64,000 bases of DNA from Endotrypanum monterogeii (taxonomy: Eukaryota > Euglenozoa > Kinetoplastea > Trypanosomatida > Trypanosomatidae), in NCBI GenBank assembly GCA_000333855.2, contig CM007341.1, positions 439,656-503,655 on the forward strand, in the 5' to 3' direction. Below are positions 1-9,300 of the stretch, in pieces (position 1 is the first letter of the stretch; each line of letters starts with the position of its first letter). The notes beneath the pieces are model-generated. The model saw only the letters and a program-made list of their open reading frames with translations. It did no database searches and was not told the DNA's origin. A program made the position numbers and the translations under genes.

Positions 1-1643
1 TCCAGGAGAGAGAAACGCATGTTTTTCAGAGTGCCCTGCGCTGAGACCACCATGTCGTTTTCAGTCACCGGAACCCTCGAGATATCTACACCTGTCCCTG
101 CTTCTGCTAGCTCATCCGCCATGCCAACATCGTAGAGCAACCAGTTCTTGCTGTGCCCAACAACCATAATAGACGTGGACATAGCGAAGCAGGTGGATAC
201 CGGGGGAAGCTGTGGTCGGCACTGCGCGTAGAGGGGGATTCCAGAATCCACGGTGCGGGCACACACTCCTGTGTCAGCGTCCCAGATGCGCAGAGTGTGA
301 TCCAGAGAAGTGGTCACCAAGCCGATAGGCAGCACTTGGCTCAGAGCGCCAGGCCCACCAGCACTGAGGGGGTTCGTGTAAAAGCTCAACGAGGTCACAG
401 TATCATCGTGGCCAATGAGCTGAAATGGCGCAGCGCCGTCACCGGCGTCGTTGTGGGACCCCAGCCCCGCCTTGGTTAGTTTGCGGGCGTCATAGATGTG
501 AACAACGGCATCGCCACCGCCTGACGCGATGCGCACTCCACAGGGAGACCATGCCACGCAGGACGCCGCTCGCAGGTGTCCGCCGATGCGGCCGCCAGTG
601 TGAAAGGCAAGTTGGCCGCTGCGTGTGTCCCAGGCCACAAGCCGACCGCCCGCATCGCTCGTTGTCAGCAGCGAGCCGTCGGGGTGAAAATTGACCCCGA
701 GCGTGGCACCCGCCGTCTCGTAGCTGTCCTGTGTGTAGAGGCGGGTGAGCGGGGGGGTGTCTCCGACGGTGTTGGTTGTGGCGGACGACGACGACATGCC
801 CTCGAGCACAGCCCGAGCGTCCCATACGTGCACGCCCCCCCTGGTGTGTGTTGCGGCCAGAAGGCCACCTGTGGGGTCCAGAGCGAGCTGCTGTAGGCCC
901 CCTGTGTCGACGCTCGAGTTGCTGTCCGCTGATTCATCAGATGTGATGGACGCTGTTGTCAGGGGCTGAAGCAGCGAGCTCGAGTCCTTGTCCTGCACGC
1001 CGCTGTCACTGTTATCGCGATCCGATATGACCCGCCAAACACGCACAACGCGTTGGAACATGCTGGCCGTGAACACGAATGACGTGGCTGAGGTTGTGTC
1101 TGCGCTAACCTGCAGCTTTGGGTGAACCGCAATCGACTTGACCCGTCCCCAACCTTGTAAGTCGGCGTAGGTGGACTGACTGCTCAGGGGGGTGCAGTTA
1201 TTTGCATCCCACAGCGTGAGAAGTCCATCTACAGACCCCGTCAGCACGCGCGCAGACAAAGCCTTAGATACCTGGTCATCATCTGTGAGGGTAGTTGGCA
1301 GGGCAGGTAGGGCTGCACAGCAGTGGAACGGTAGACAAATCGCTCCGGCAACACCGTTTGCACCACCACCGGCTCCGTGGACTTTGACGTTGCGCACGGC
1401 CTTGACGAGGTGCAGGCGGAGGAGGGACTCCTGCATAGCCGTCGCGTGCTCGCGCAGGAGCACGGCATGCGGCACCGCATAGAGGTTCTTGAGCTTTCTC
1501 ACTCGCTCCTTAGCGCGCTGCGTCGTCTGGGGCATCATATGTTGCACCCGCACATCGATAAGTTCACTGGAGGCCGGTGTATGCGAGTTTTTGAGACGCG
1601 GTGACGGGGCCACACGCACGTAGGTGCTCTGAGAAGAGGCCAT
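1..1643 (-). CDS. WD40-repeat protein, C-terminus cut by window edge; possible PRP4-like splicing factor
   Basis: The frame starts at ATG 1641-1643 (MASSQSTYVRV) and is open to the left edge of the window: 547 codons and two bases, with no stop. After an N-terminal region of about 110 residues with a basic helical stretch (QRAKERVRKLKNLY), WD40 blades are visible. They end in LTLWDA, VRVWRV, VHVWDAR, LVAWDTR, VHIYDAR and LRIWDAD, so at least six blades are seen, separated by low-complexity insertions. WD40 propellers are protein-binding scaffolds. The segment with VNFHPDGSLL followed by a GHLR motif resembles the U4/U6 snRNP protein PRP4, but the typical N-terminal PRP4 motif is not obvious, so that name is a guess. 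The WD40 fold is secure. It is the last gene of the array in this window. Confidence 0.85.
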   Translation of the reverse strand, partial: MASSQSTYVRVAPSPRLKNSHTPASSELIDVRVQHMMPQTTQRAKERVRKLKNLYAVPHAVLLREHATAMQESLLRLHLVKAVRNVKVHGAGGGANGVAGAICLPFHCCAALPALPTTLTDDDQVSKALSARVLTGSVDGLLTLWDANNCTPLSSQSTYADLQGWGRVKSIAVHPKLQVSADTTSATSFVFTASMFQRVVRVWRVISDRDNSDSGVQDKDSSSLLQPLTTASITSDESADSNSSVDTGGLQQLALDPTGGLLAATHTRGGVHVWDARAVLEGMSSSSATTNTVGDTPPLTRLYTQDSYETAGATLGVNFHPDGSLLTTSDAGGRLVAWDTRSGQLAFHTGGRIGGHLRAASCVAWSPCGVRIASGGGDAVVHIYDARKLTKAGLGSHNDAGDGAAPFQLIGHDDTVTSLSFYTNPLSAGGPGALSQVLPIGLVTTSLDHTLRIWDADTGVCARTVDSGIPLYAQCRPQLPPVSTCFAMSTSIMVVGHSKNWLLYDVGMADELAEAGTGVDISRVPVTENDMVVSAQGTLKNMRFSLL

Positions 1644-2251
1644 GTCAGGGGGGGGGGCGGGTCTAAGGGTGTGCTTGTGTGTCTGTCTTTTCCTCTATAT
1701 TCCAGGGGTGTGGTTACGGGGGTGCGAGGGTCAAAGACATTACAAAGAAAGAAAGCGAAGAACAAAAAAAAATAGAGGGGATGGGAGGGGGGGAGGGCGT
1801 ATAAAGGTGAGGCTAAGAAGTGAATGGCTTGCGATGCGTCTCCATTGACCAGCTGCAATGTCGTGCACGCATGTGGGTCAATCCGTCCAGTGTTCTTGAA
1901 GGGTGTGGAGGTGGATGTCTCTGCGCCTGGTGCTACCGATCTGTGAAGCAAGCACCCCGCGCCCGGCTCATCTACCCTTTTTTTTTCCGTATGTGCTCGA
2001 AGAATTTCAGCTGGCAGCAACAGTCAAGAATTGTCGCGTCGAAGGACATGAGAAGCTTGAGAGATATGGGAAGCAAAAAAAACAACAACAACAACAACAA
2101 CAACAAATGACGGGTCCCATTTACCGGTGTGTATTTGTGTGTCTGTGAGGGAGGGTGGGCTGCGGGGTGAGCGTAATGACTGTGTGTGACGACACACTTT
2201 CTCGCTTTCCCGAGGAAGGGGAAAAAAAGAAAAGAAAAAAAAGAGGTCCCT
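1644..2251 (-). other. intergenic region between WD40 gene and golgin-like gene
   Basis: No gene seen. It holds a (CAA)n run at about 2083-2106, pyrimidine tracts on the minus strand, and presumably the 3' UTR of the golgin-like gene followed by the 5' UTR of the WD40 gene. The minus-strand frame at 1535-2020 is low-complexity UTR translation. Confidence 0.6.
1695..1770 (-). promoter_or_regulatory. predicted polypyrimidine tract and trans-splice acceptor for the WD40 gene
   Basis: On the minus strand a C/T-rich run (about 1770 down to 1733, including nine T) is followed by the first AG at 1696-1695, about 52 bases before the ATG at 1643. This is the usual arrangement for spliced-leader addition in trypanosomatids. 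Predicted by eye only. Confidence 0.45.
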
Positions 2252-4039
2252 CTACACGGGCTCTGGGATCGTTTTTGTCTTCAGTACGTAAACCTTATCT
2301 TCCAGTGCGAGGGTGCCAATGATCATCACAACGACCCAAACTTGAAGGATGCCCACGTAGCTCATCAGGACCACACGCCACACCCAACTGGCTTGTGTGA
2401 GGACACGGCCAATTTGCAAGGCGACGTTATCGATATTGCAAAGAACCGAAGCAGTTGCACGGCCTGCAATCCCATACTGACGTGCCAGACGCGCCATGAC
2501 CGCATTGCGACGCCGAGCAAGAGCGCTGTAATCTGTAGAGCCGGATACAGCTCTAGCGTCGTGTGCCCAATAGGCGCCAGTATCTGCGCTGCGTCCGTCC
2601 GTCTCATTGCCACCGGAGCCGTAGACACGATGACTACACAGGGACGAAGCTGCCAGTGGCGGCGCCCGGAAGCCTGCTGCCATTTCCACCTCTGCATCCT
2701 GCATCTGCTTCGCCAGTTCATTGTATCGTGCCTTCATCTCCGCCGCTTCACGCGTTGCCGAATCAAGGGCGGCTTGTCTGTTGCTCGCCTGCAAAGAAAG
2801 TAGTTGGTTGCGCTGCTTCAGTTCACTCAGTTCAGTCTGCAGTTGTGTGAGGTCCACAGCGGCGTGTACATCGCCGGCGCTACGTGTGGCTGTAGACGAG
2901 GCAGAGCGGTGACCTTCCCCCCCTCGAACGGACGTGCTCGTCTGCGCCTGTAGGCGACGCACATCACTTCGCGTCTCGGCATGCGCAGCGACTTCTCCTT
3001 CTAGTGACTCGCGAGCGGAGCCCAACTCCAGCTCCAGGGTGTCAATTCGCGCCTGCATTTCTCGATTTTTGTCCTGCGCGCGTTGCAGCTGTGTCGTTAA
3101 ATTTGCTGCCTCCTGGCGATGGCGCTTCACCTCCACGTCCAGAAATGCGTGGTTCGCCTGCAGAAGCTCTAGCTGTTGGCGCAGCTGCAACGCCTCCTGT
3201 GAGGCATCCGTCTGTGGCATTTGTCCTGGTCCCGAGGGAAGCTCCGCTGCGGCATCGCGTGCCCGCTTCACCTCTAGCTGGGCCTCAGTCAGCAGTCGCT
3301 GCGAGGTTTCCTTGTGTACCATGAGCGCCTCCTCAGCCGCACGCTGGGCGGCGCGACTGGAGCGTGCATCCTGCTCCGCCTTCCACAATGCGTCACGCAC
3401 TGCGCTGCACTGAGCGCGACCTGTGGCGGCTTCTTGCTGCCAGCGCAGCCTCTCAGCTTCGAGGACCTTGCAACGCGCTTCCAGTCGCTCAACTGCCGCT
3501 GCCGTAGTGCTGCTAGTGACTAGGTGACTGCGCCCTGCAGCCTCAACGGATGCTGTTGTTATAATCCCCTGACTTGCATCCAAAACATTGCGAGCCGGTG
3601 AGTCCGTTTTTTGGTACAACGTGAGAGGCCGTTTGCGTCCCGTGTCGGCAGATTTTCTGCTGTCGACGGTATCCGCGTCTTGTGAGGGTGACCGGAACGA
3701 GGGTAGCTTTGTAGGCAACGAGAGTGGTATGAGGTGTGCCGTGTGCCTCTCGTCAGAAGCTATATGTGACGAAGGGGTCATGATCGAATGCGGAAGCTCC
3801 GTAGTAGAAAATGGGGTGCTCCCATCGCCAGCCGCATCGCTGCGACCGTTGCTTTTGTCGGGGTGCAGCACTGTCCGGGGGGTAGACTTCAAAGACGTGC
3901 TGCTGGAAATTACGGTATCAAAGCTCCGTCGAGCATGTTCATTTGCTGCTCGCGCGATGTCCTGTTCATCGGCAGCATTGGCGAGGCTTTCTGTCTTCTT
4001 GTCAATGGCCTCCAAGAAGGCACCGACGCGGGTGAACAT
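2252..4039 (-). CDS. golgin-84-like coiled-coil Golgi protein with C-terminal membrane anchor
   Basis: 595 residues from ATG 4037-4039. A short N-terminal helix (FLEAIDKKTESLANAADEQ) is followed by a Ser/Thr-rich linker to about residue 180. A long coiled coil (about 180-470) is rich in Glu, Gln, Ala and Arg with heptad spacing. The tail carries the pattern typical of golgin-84/GOLGA5: an IDN..LQIGRVL segment, then one hydrophobic span (about 556-579, VVLMSYVGILQVWVVVMII) and a short 16-residue tail. In this family the protein is a tail-anchored tether for vesicles at the Golgi rim, with the coiled coil projecting into the cytosol. The N-terminus, coiled coil and anchor all fit; sequence identity cannot be measured here. 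CASP-type golgins are the main alternative, but their anchor motif fits less well. Confidence 0.75.
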   Translation of the reverse strand: MFTRVGAFLEAIDKKTESLANAADEQDIARAANEHARRSFDTVISSSTSLKSTPRTVLHPDKSNGRSDAAGDGSTPFSTTELPHSIMTPSSHIASDERHTAHLIPLSLPTKLPSFRSPSQDADTVDSRKSADTGRKRPLTLYQKTDSPARNVLDASQGIITTASVEAAGRSHLVTSSTTAAAVERLEARCKVLEAERLRWQQEAATGRAQCSAVRDALWKAEQDARSSRAAQRAAEEALMVHKETSQRLLTEAQLEVKRARDAAAELPSGPGQMPQTDASQEALQLRQQLELLQANHAFLDVEVKRHRQEAANLTTQLQRAQDKNREMQARIDTLELELGSARESLEGEVAAHAETRSDVRRLQAQTSTSVRGGEGHRSASSTATRSAGDVHAAVDLTQLQTELSELKQRNQLLSLQASNRQAALDSATREAAEMKARYNELAKQMQDAEVEMAAGFRAPPLAASSLCSHRVYGSGGNETDGRSADTGAYWAHDARAVSGSTDYSALARRRNAVMARLARQYGIAGRATASVLCNIDNVALQIGRVLTQASWVWRVVLMSYVGILQVWVVVMIIGTLALEDKVYVLKTKTIPEPV

Positions 4040-4174
4040 GATAGCTCTCCGTCAATGGGGCACACTTCTGGCGCGTCGCGCGCAGGCGATAGGTGGAGAT
4101 TTTTATGCGGAGAGCACAAAAGAAGCGTATACCTTTCTCCCCCACCCACCCACAAATAGAAAACACGCGAAGGT

Positions 4175-4202
4175 CTGCGGGGCCTCCTTTAAAAAAAAAA
4201 AA
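4175..4202 (-). promoter_or_regulatory. predicted trans-splice acceptor upstream of the golgin-like gene
   Basis: Twelve T in a row on the minus strand (4202-4191) are followed by AG at 4188-4187 and a second AG at 4176-4175, about 135-150 bases before the ATG at 4039. Either AG could take the spliced leader. Confidence 0.4.
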
Positions 4203-4510
4203 TGATGGGGCTCTCTTCTCACCGTTTCTCTCTCTTTATATTCTTGCGTCTGTGTCTGCTGGATCGACTGAGGCAGTGTATGGGTAGAGGGGGCTGAGCC
4301 TTCAACGTTTGCATACACGAAAAGAGAACAGAATGTACGAAGGATGCGAAAGGCGAGAGAAAAAGGAGGGGGGGGGAGGTAGAGAGGAGGAGGAGGAGGA
4401 GGAGGGAGGGGGGGGACATAAAATACGACCGTAGACTTATGTGACCGTGTTTGTTGCTGTTGCTGAGGGAGGGGGGGGGAGCTCACAGGTCTAGGTGAGA
4501 GGCTCATTGA

Positions 4511-4531
4511 ATATATATATATATATATATA
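4511..4531. repeat. (TA)n microsatellite
   Basis: About ten uninterrupted AT units, roughly 470 bases upstream of the golgin-like start codon. Confidence 0.95.
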
Positions 4532-4783
4532 AATGAGAGCCAATCTCTTGAAGAAAACTATCACTAACCCTCCACCTCCATCCCCTCTTCCCACACACGC
4601 GTATATCGGCACGCATGGGCGCGGGTCGGTGCGATTCCACTCCACTAAACAAACAGACAAACAAACTAACACCACCATACCGAGTTTTCACCGCCCACTC
4701 ACCGGAGAATGAAGGAAACTTGGTGTGTGTGTGTGTGTGTGACAGAAAGGGAGACAGAGCTCGAAGACACCTCCCATTGAATA

Positions 4784-5674
4784 TCAGAGCGGAGTGTAGC
4801 CGAGCTCCAGATATCGTGCCCGCAGTGCTTCCTCATCTTCTCGGTCTTCCACCGGTGACCGTTGCCGATCTTCTGCGCCTCTGTGATTGACTCGGCCAAA
4901 TGTCTCTCCACCATCCCGTTCGCAATAGTTGGAGGACCACGCATCACGTGGATTTGCTTCACTGACTGCTGTTGTCTCAACGTGCTCGTCGACAGGTGTT
5001 TCTTTTTCGTTGGAGGGCTGTGGTGCAGGGGCACTGCACGCATGCAGGGCTGCGGCTTGGGCAACTACGTCGGGGCGATGATCAGCCAGCATCTCGGTGA
5101 CGAGTTGGCGGGCTGCCGCAAGGATCTCGACGGCATTGGAATGCACATCGAGGTCTGTTTGAGGTGTAGAGTTTGAAGTGGGACCTGGGGCGGGTTCTGT
5201 CGCCGATTTCACCGTGTCGGCGTTCAACAGTTGGTGCAGTAGTTGCGCATGCATTAGGAGGCTCTCGTACCCCTTTTGGATCATCTCTACGCATCGGCCT
5301 AACTGATCGAGGTTCACGGTAGCCTCACAATAACGTCTACGACGGCTATTGCGGGTGTCGCAGTTGTCTGATGAGGTCGTGATTTCTTCGTGCGATTGCC
5401 TGGGTGCCTCACGAAGCCTTGTGGTTTGCGCGGAATCTTCTCTTGCGCTTTCAGGTCCGCTGCGAGAGCTCATGGACACCCTCACTCCATCGAAATAGCC
5501 TAGTCGCTCGCTTACTGCGATGCGCACCGCCTCCTGGATGATCTCTTGCTCCATCATTTGGTCACCCAAGTCTGCCAACATGTCTAACTGGAGTGGGATA
5601 TCTAGCGAGCCCTTGACCTCTACTCGCACGTACGTCGTGGCGGGGAAATCGCCGCAACATGGCGTGCTACTCAT
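4784..5674 (-). CDS. unknown protein, 296 residues
   Basis: ATG at 5672-5674, 29 bases after a convincing splice acceptor, so the start is well supported. I do not recognise the family. The N-terminal 70 residues look folded (TYVRVEVKGSLDIPLQ, then an acidic helix LGDQMMEQEIIQEAVRIAV). Next comes an Arg/Ser/Asp-rich linker, a helical segment around residues 115-155 (VNLDQLGRCVEMIQKGYESL, MHAQLLHQLLN), a Pro/Thr linker, another helix (NAVEILAAARQLVTEML) and a charged C-terminus ending in EALRARYLELGYTPL. No signal peptide, membrane span or catalytic motif is visible. Codon use and GC content look like those of its neighbours, which supports a real gene. It may be a structural or adaptor protein, but nothing proves that. 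Confidence 0.75.
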   Translation of the reverse strand: MSSTPCCGDFPATTYVRVEVKGSLDIPLQLDMLADLGDQMMEQEIIQEAVRIAVSERLGYFDGVRVSMSSRSGPESAREDSAQTTRLREAPRQSHEEITTSSDNCDTRNSRRRRYCEATVNLDQLGRCVEMIQKGYESLLMHAQLLHQLLNADTVKSATEPAPGPTSNSTPQTDLDVHSNAVEILAAARQLVTEMLADHRPDVVAQAAALHACSAPAPQPSNEKETPVDEHVETTAVSEANPRDAWSSNYCERDGGETFGRVNHRGAEDRQRSPVEDREDEEALRARYLELGYTPL

Positions 5675-5702
5675 TGTGTTTCCAGAGAGACGATACTACT
5701 CC

Positions 5703-5719
5703 CTGGAAAGCAAACAAAC
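5703..5719 (-). promoter_or_regulatory. predicted trans-splice acceptor for the 296-residue protein gene
   Basis: The minus strand reads a T-rich tract ending in CTTTCCAG, with AG at 5704-5703, 29 bases before the ATG. This is the cleanest acceptor-like site in the window and supports the start chosen at 5674. Confidence 0.55.
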
Positions 5720-5761
5720 CCCCCAATAAACCCCTAAACACTCAGAACTTTGAGAAACATT

Positions 5762-5811
5762 AAAAAAAAAATATATAAATATATATATAAATATATATAT
5801 TCATATGCAAG
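5762..5811. repeat. AT-rich block with interrupted (TA)n
   Basis: About 50 bases of A and T with several TATATA runs, 90-135 bases upstream of the 5674 start codon. Confidence 0.9.
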
Positions 5812-6329
5812 TAGATCGGTGGGTGGGTGCCGCATTGGGGGTAGGAGATCGGTCGAGGAAAGGGCAAAGAGAAGGAGAGGGGGGGGGGGGAGAGGTGGTG
5901 GCGGGTGACAGTTGACAAGTGCACAGTGTGTTGTCGTGGTGGTCATGTCGATTGTGGGACATTTGAAGGAGAGGAATACCAGGGTATGTATGAGTGATAG
6001 CTGCACGTCTTCGGACTCATTCCCCGCTGCTGTTCCTCTTTGAAAAAGAAATTCCTTTTGCTGTGGTTGATTGCGCTACGGTGCATATGTGTATGGGGGA
6101 GGTGGAGGTACAGGGATCTCTCCGTGCGTGTGTGTGTTGACTGGCGGCGGTGCTTTTAGGGGACCTACGTATAGCAGTGAGGAGCAAGGAGGAGAGGTGT
6201 CTCGCCTCAGTGGAGAGCGTGCTGTGTCGGAAAGCTGTGGTTTGTGTGCGTGTTTCCGATGACGCAGTGTGGCATTACGTGCTGGGCTCCGTTCTTTTTT
6301 TTTTTTATACACAGGGAGTTGAAGGCGCG

Positions 6330-9300
6330 TTACAGCCTGTCCATTACCCGCACGCCGTTCACGCTGAAGACCTGCCCATAATCATTTTCGTGCCGGGTGA
6401 TGTCGCAGCGAAGCCGCTCAGTCAGGCGCTGCAGCTGCAGCTGCAGCTGCTCATAGGGCATCTTCTCCACTTCACCGCGCATATTGGAAGGCGGTGAGGC
6501 AGCTGCAGACACCGTCGGGTTCTCCTCTTCACCCTCAAAGGCGTACTCGGAAGATGGCAGCGAGATATGGGAGACGACATGTACGTTGTCGTCACCGGCG
6601 CTGACACGCTTCAGAGTGGGGTCGTGACTTTGGTTAGTGGGGAGCGTTGCCAAGGGCGGTTCGTTGGCCATGAGGCGCAATTGGCGCTGAACGTATTCAC
6701 GACGTGTCAGGGCCTCGAGGAGCGGTAGCTGCGTTTCTAGCCGTCGCTGCTCCTGCAGAAGTGCGTCGTGAAAGTCCGTTGCTGGTGCCTCTCGAGCAAG
6801 TATGTCGGCATAGTTCAGAAAAGACTGCTGATCGTCCAATGGGATCTCCAGCACGTCCCAGAGTTGCTGAAGACGTTGCTTTGCTTCTCCTAGAAAGCGT
6901 TCACGCGATTCCTTCCCTTCGTAGCCATTGTGAAGGTGACTTGGACGTGCCGTGACCGGTTCCAAGGAGCCGGCGACAGAGATGGGCAAGGGAGTACCCT
7001 CGGAGGTCGCGGGGCACTGCATACCAGGCGTCCAGACGGTTGAAGGGCTTGCAGAGTGGCTAGTGTGTTTTTTAGCAAGCGGCGTTAGAGATTCTGGGGC
7101 TGTCACAACAACGGGAATGTCAGTGACGAGGGAAGAGAGTGAGGAGGAGCTCGGCTGCGTTGGCGGCTGTGCATAGCATGATTGGCGGCGACCGTAATGA
7201 CGGCGCAGGACATGCGCTGCGAAGCGCTGTTCCTCATGCTCAAAGCAACGACGCGCAGGCTCCTCGCGCTCCACCTGCACATCGTCGTGGATCTGCTCCA
7301 GCAACCCGCGATACTCTTCGTCTAGTGCTCGAAATGTTGCTGCCTGCTGCTGCTCCGATGCGACGCGAACCGCCGATGCGCTGCGCGCTGCTGTTTTTGC
7401 ACGTTTCTCGGCGGCACGTCGAGCCTCGCGCTCCTCCCCCAACAAAGTTTGCATGCTTTCTTGCTGAGCCTTCGATGTGGGCTGCAATGCTGCTTCGGCA
7501 GCCTCATGCTCTTGCCGGAGTTCGAGCGCCTGCGCCGTAAGATGTTTCTCATGGTCTGCCTGTAGACGTGCCAACAACTCCTGCTGGCGGAGCTGCTGCT
7601 CCTCAAGGGCTTTCTCGCGGGTAAGCAGCAGTTCCGCCAGTTGCTTCTGATGTTCTTCAATAAAATGTGCGAGTTTCTCATCCGAACGGGTTTGTATGCG
7701 GTCCGCCTCGGCTTGCACGCGAGCGTACAGGGAGGCTTGCAGCTCCACATAGCACTTGTTTTGCTCTTCAATAGCGCCACGGAAGTCCGAGATGCACTTC
7801 TCATACTCGGCACGCAACTTTTCTTCTACCTCGTCTCGGATACGTCGGAGTTCTAGGTATAAACTTGTCTCCTTGTCACACAGCTGACTCGCTTGTTCGT
7901 TGCAGCGCTGCTGCAGTTCTCGAATTTTCTCCTCGGAAATGCGACGCACATGTTCCATGCGCTCAGATGCAGCCCTCTCGTACGCCTCTCTTAGCTCCCG
8001 CAAGCGTCCCTCGTGCTCTCGCTCGCGCACATCACAATATTTTTCCAACTGTGCGACCTGCTCCTGCATGAGTGTGAAAGACGCTGTCCGCACTTGCGTG
8101 ATCGCTTCCTCATGAAGGCGGCGCTGCTCCGCCAAGAGCGTGGAGGTCATTGCCTGTTGTTGCTCCAATATCGGAAGATAAGTTGAGCGCACCTCATTTT
8201 CCAGTTGTGCCCGAGAGGCTTCAGTGACAGAAAAGTGCTCTGCTACGCGTGCTGCCGCCGCGTCAATACTCACGGCTCGCTCTGCTGCGTGCTGTTGCTG
8301 AGCTGTGTGCCACTGGGATTGCTCGATTCTCAGTACTTCCTGCAGTTTAGCCGAAGCTGCCTTGCCATATGCGTCAAGCGAGGCAGTGCGCGCGGCAGTC
8401 CAGGCTGCTTCGCGTGCTCGCGTATCCTTCAGCTCTTGAGAAAGATGGTGCTGCTGCAGGTCTTGCATGGCGACAATCTGAGCTCCATAGTGTTCATGGA
8501 GCAGACGCACCTCCTCGCAGTGGGTCTGCTGCACACTCGTCAGCTCTTGCGCCCGGAATTCTTGCCACAAGGAGAAGCGCTGTCGCATCTCTGCTGCTAG
8601 AGTTCTTATCCAGGCTTCTTGGGAATCACCAAGCCGCTGGGCCAGTTGATGCTCCATTTCTGCCAAGAGGGTCCTCCTTAGATCTTGCTCCATCGTGATT
8701 CTCTGCTGGGCAACTTCCACTCGCTCGTTACGCAGGCTGACTTCTCGACTCTCCAGCTCTGCCAGCTGGTTCGCTTCCTGGGCGGCGATCTGTGCTGCCA
8801 GTTGCTGCAGTGCCGTCTCATTGTCCTTGGTGCGGCGACGCTGCCATCGCTCTTCGGCGATGTGAAGCTGTTTTTCGCGAGCCGCCAGTGCGTCCGCAGC
8901 AGCACGTACGCGCCTCTCCGCCTCCTCTTGGACTTCTCGTTTCGCTGCATCGTGCTGTCTCTCGAGACGTTCGAGTGTATACTGAGCATCTTCTTTTGTT
9001 TTCATTATGGCGTCTTGCAGTTCCTCTTGATGGGCCCTGAGCTGCGCTTTGGCTCTTTCTTCCAGCACCTGTTCGCGCCGCTGCACCTCGTCAAGGAGAA
9101 TCGCCCGTAGCTCGCGGTGTTGTTGCTCCAGCGCGTCGAGGCTGGATTGCTGCTGCTGACGACATTTCTGCAGCCGCGCTGACCACAGGGCCGCACACTC
9201 TCCTACAGCCTCTTTCACTTTCGTTGCGCATGTCGCCTGAGCCTCCTCAAGTTCTTTCTCTAGCTCCACCACTCGCTTCAGCGCGGTTGCCGCGGTCTCG

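Larger units (their letters stand above)
4040..4783 (-). other. intergenic region with TA tract and purine/pyrimidine runs
   Basis: No gene seen. It contains a (TA)n tract at 4511-4531, a GGA/GAG-rich run near 4360-4415 and a (GT)n run near 4722-4740. Frames here translate to low-complexity peptides only. Confidence 0.6.
5675..6329 (-). other. intergenic region with interrupted TA tract
   Basis: No gene seen. An AT-only block lies at about 5762-5811, a GGA-rich block near 5860-5895, and eleven or more T on the plus strand at about 6294-6306, just 3' of the giant coiled-coil gene. Confidence 0.6.
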
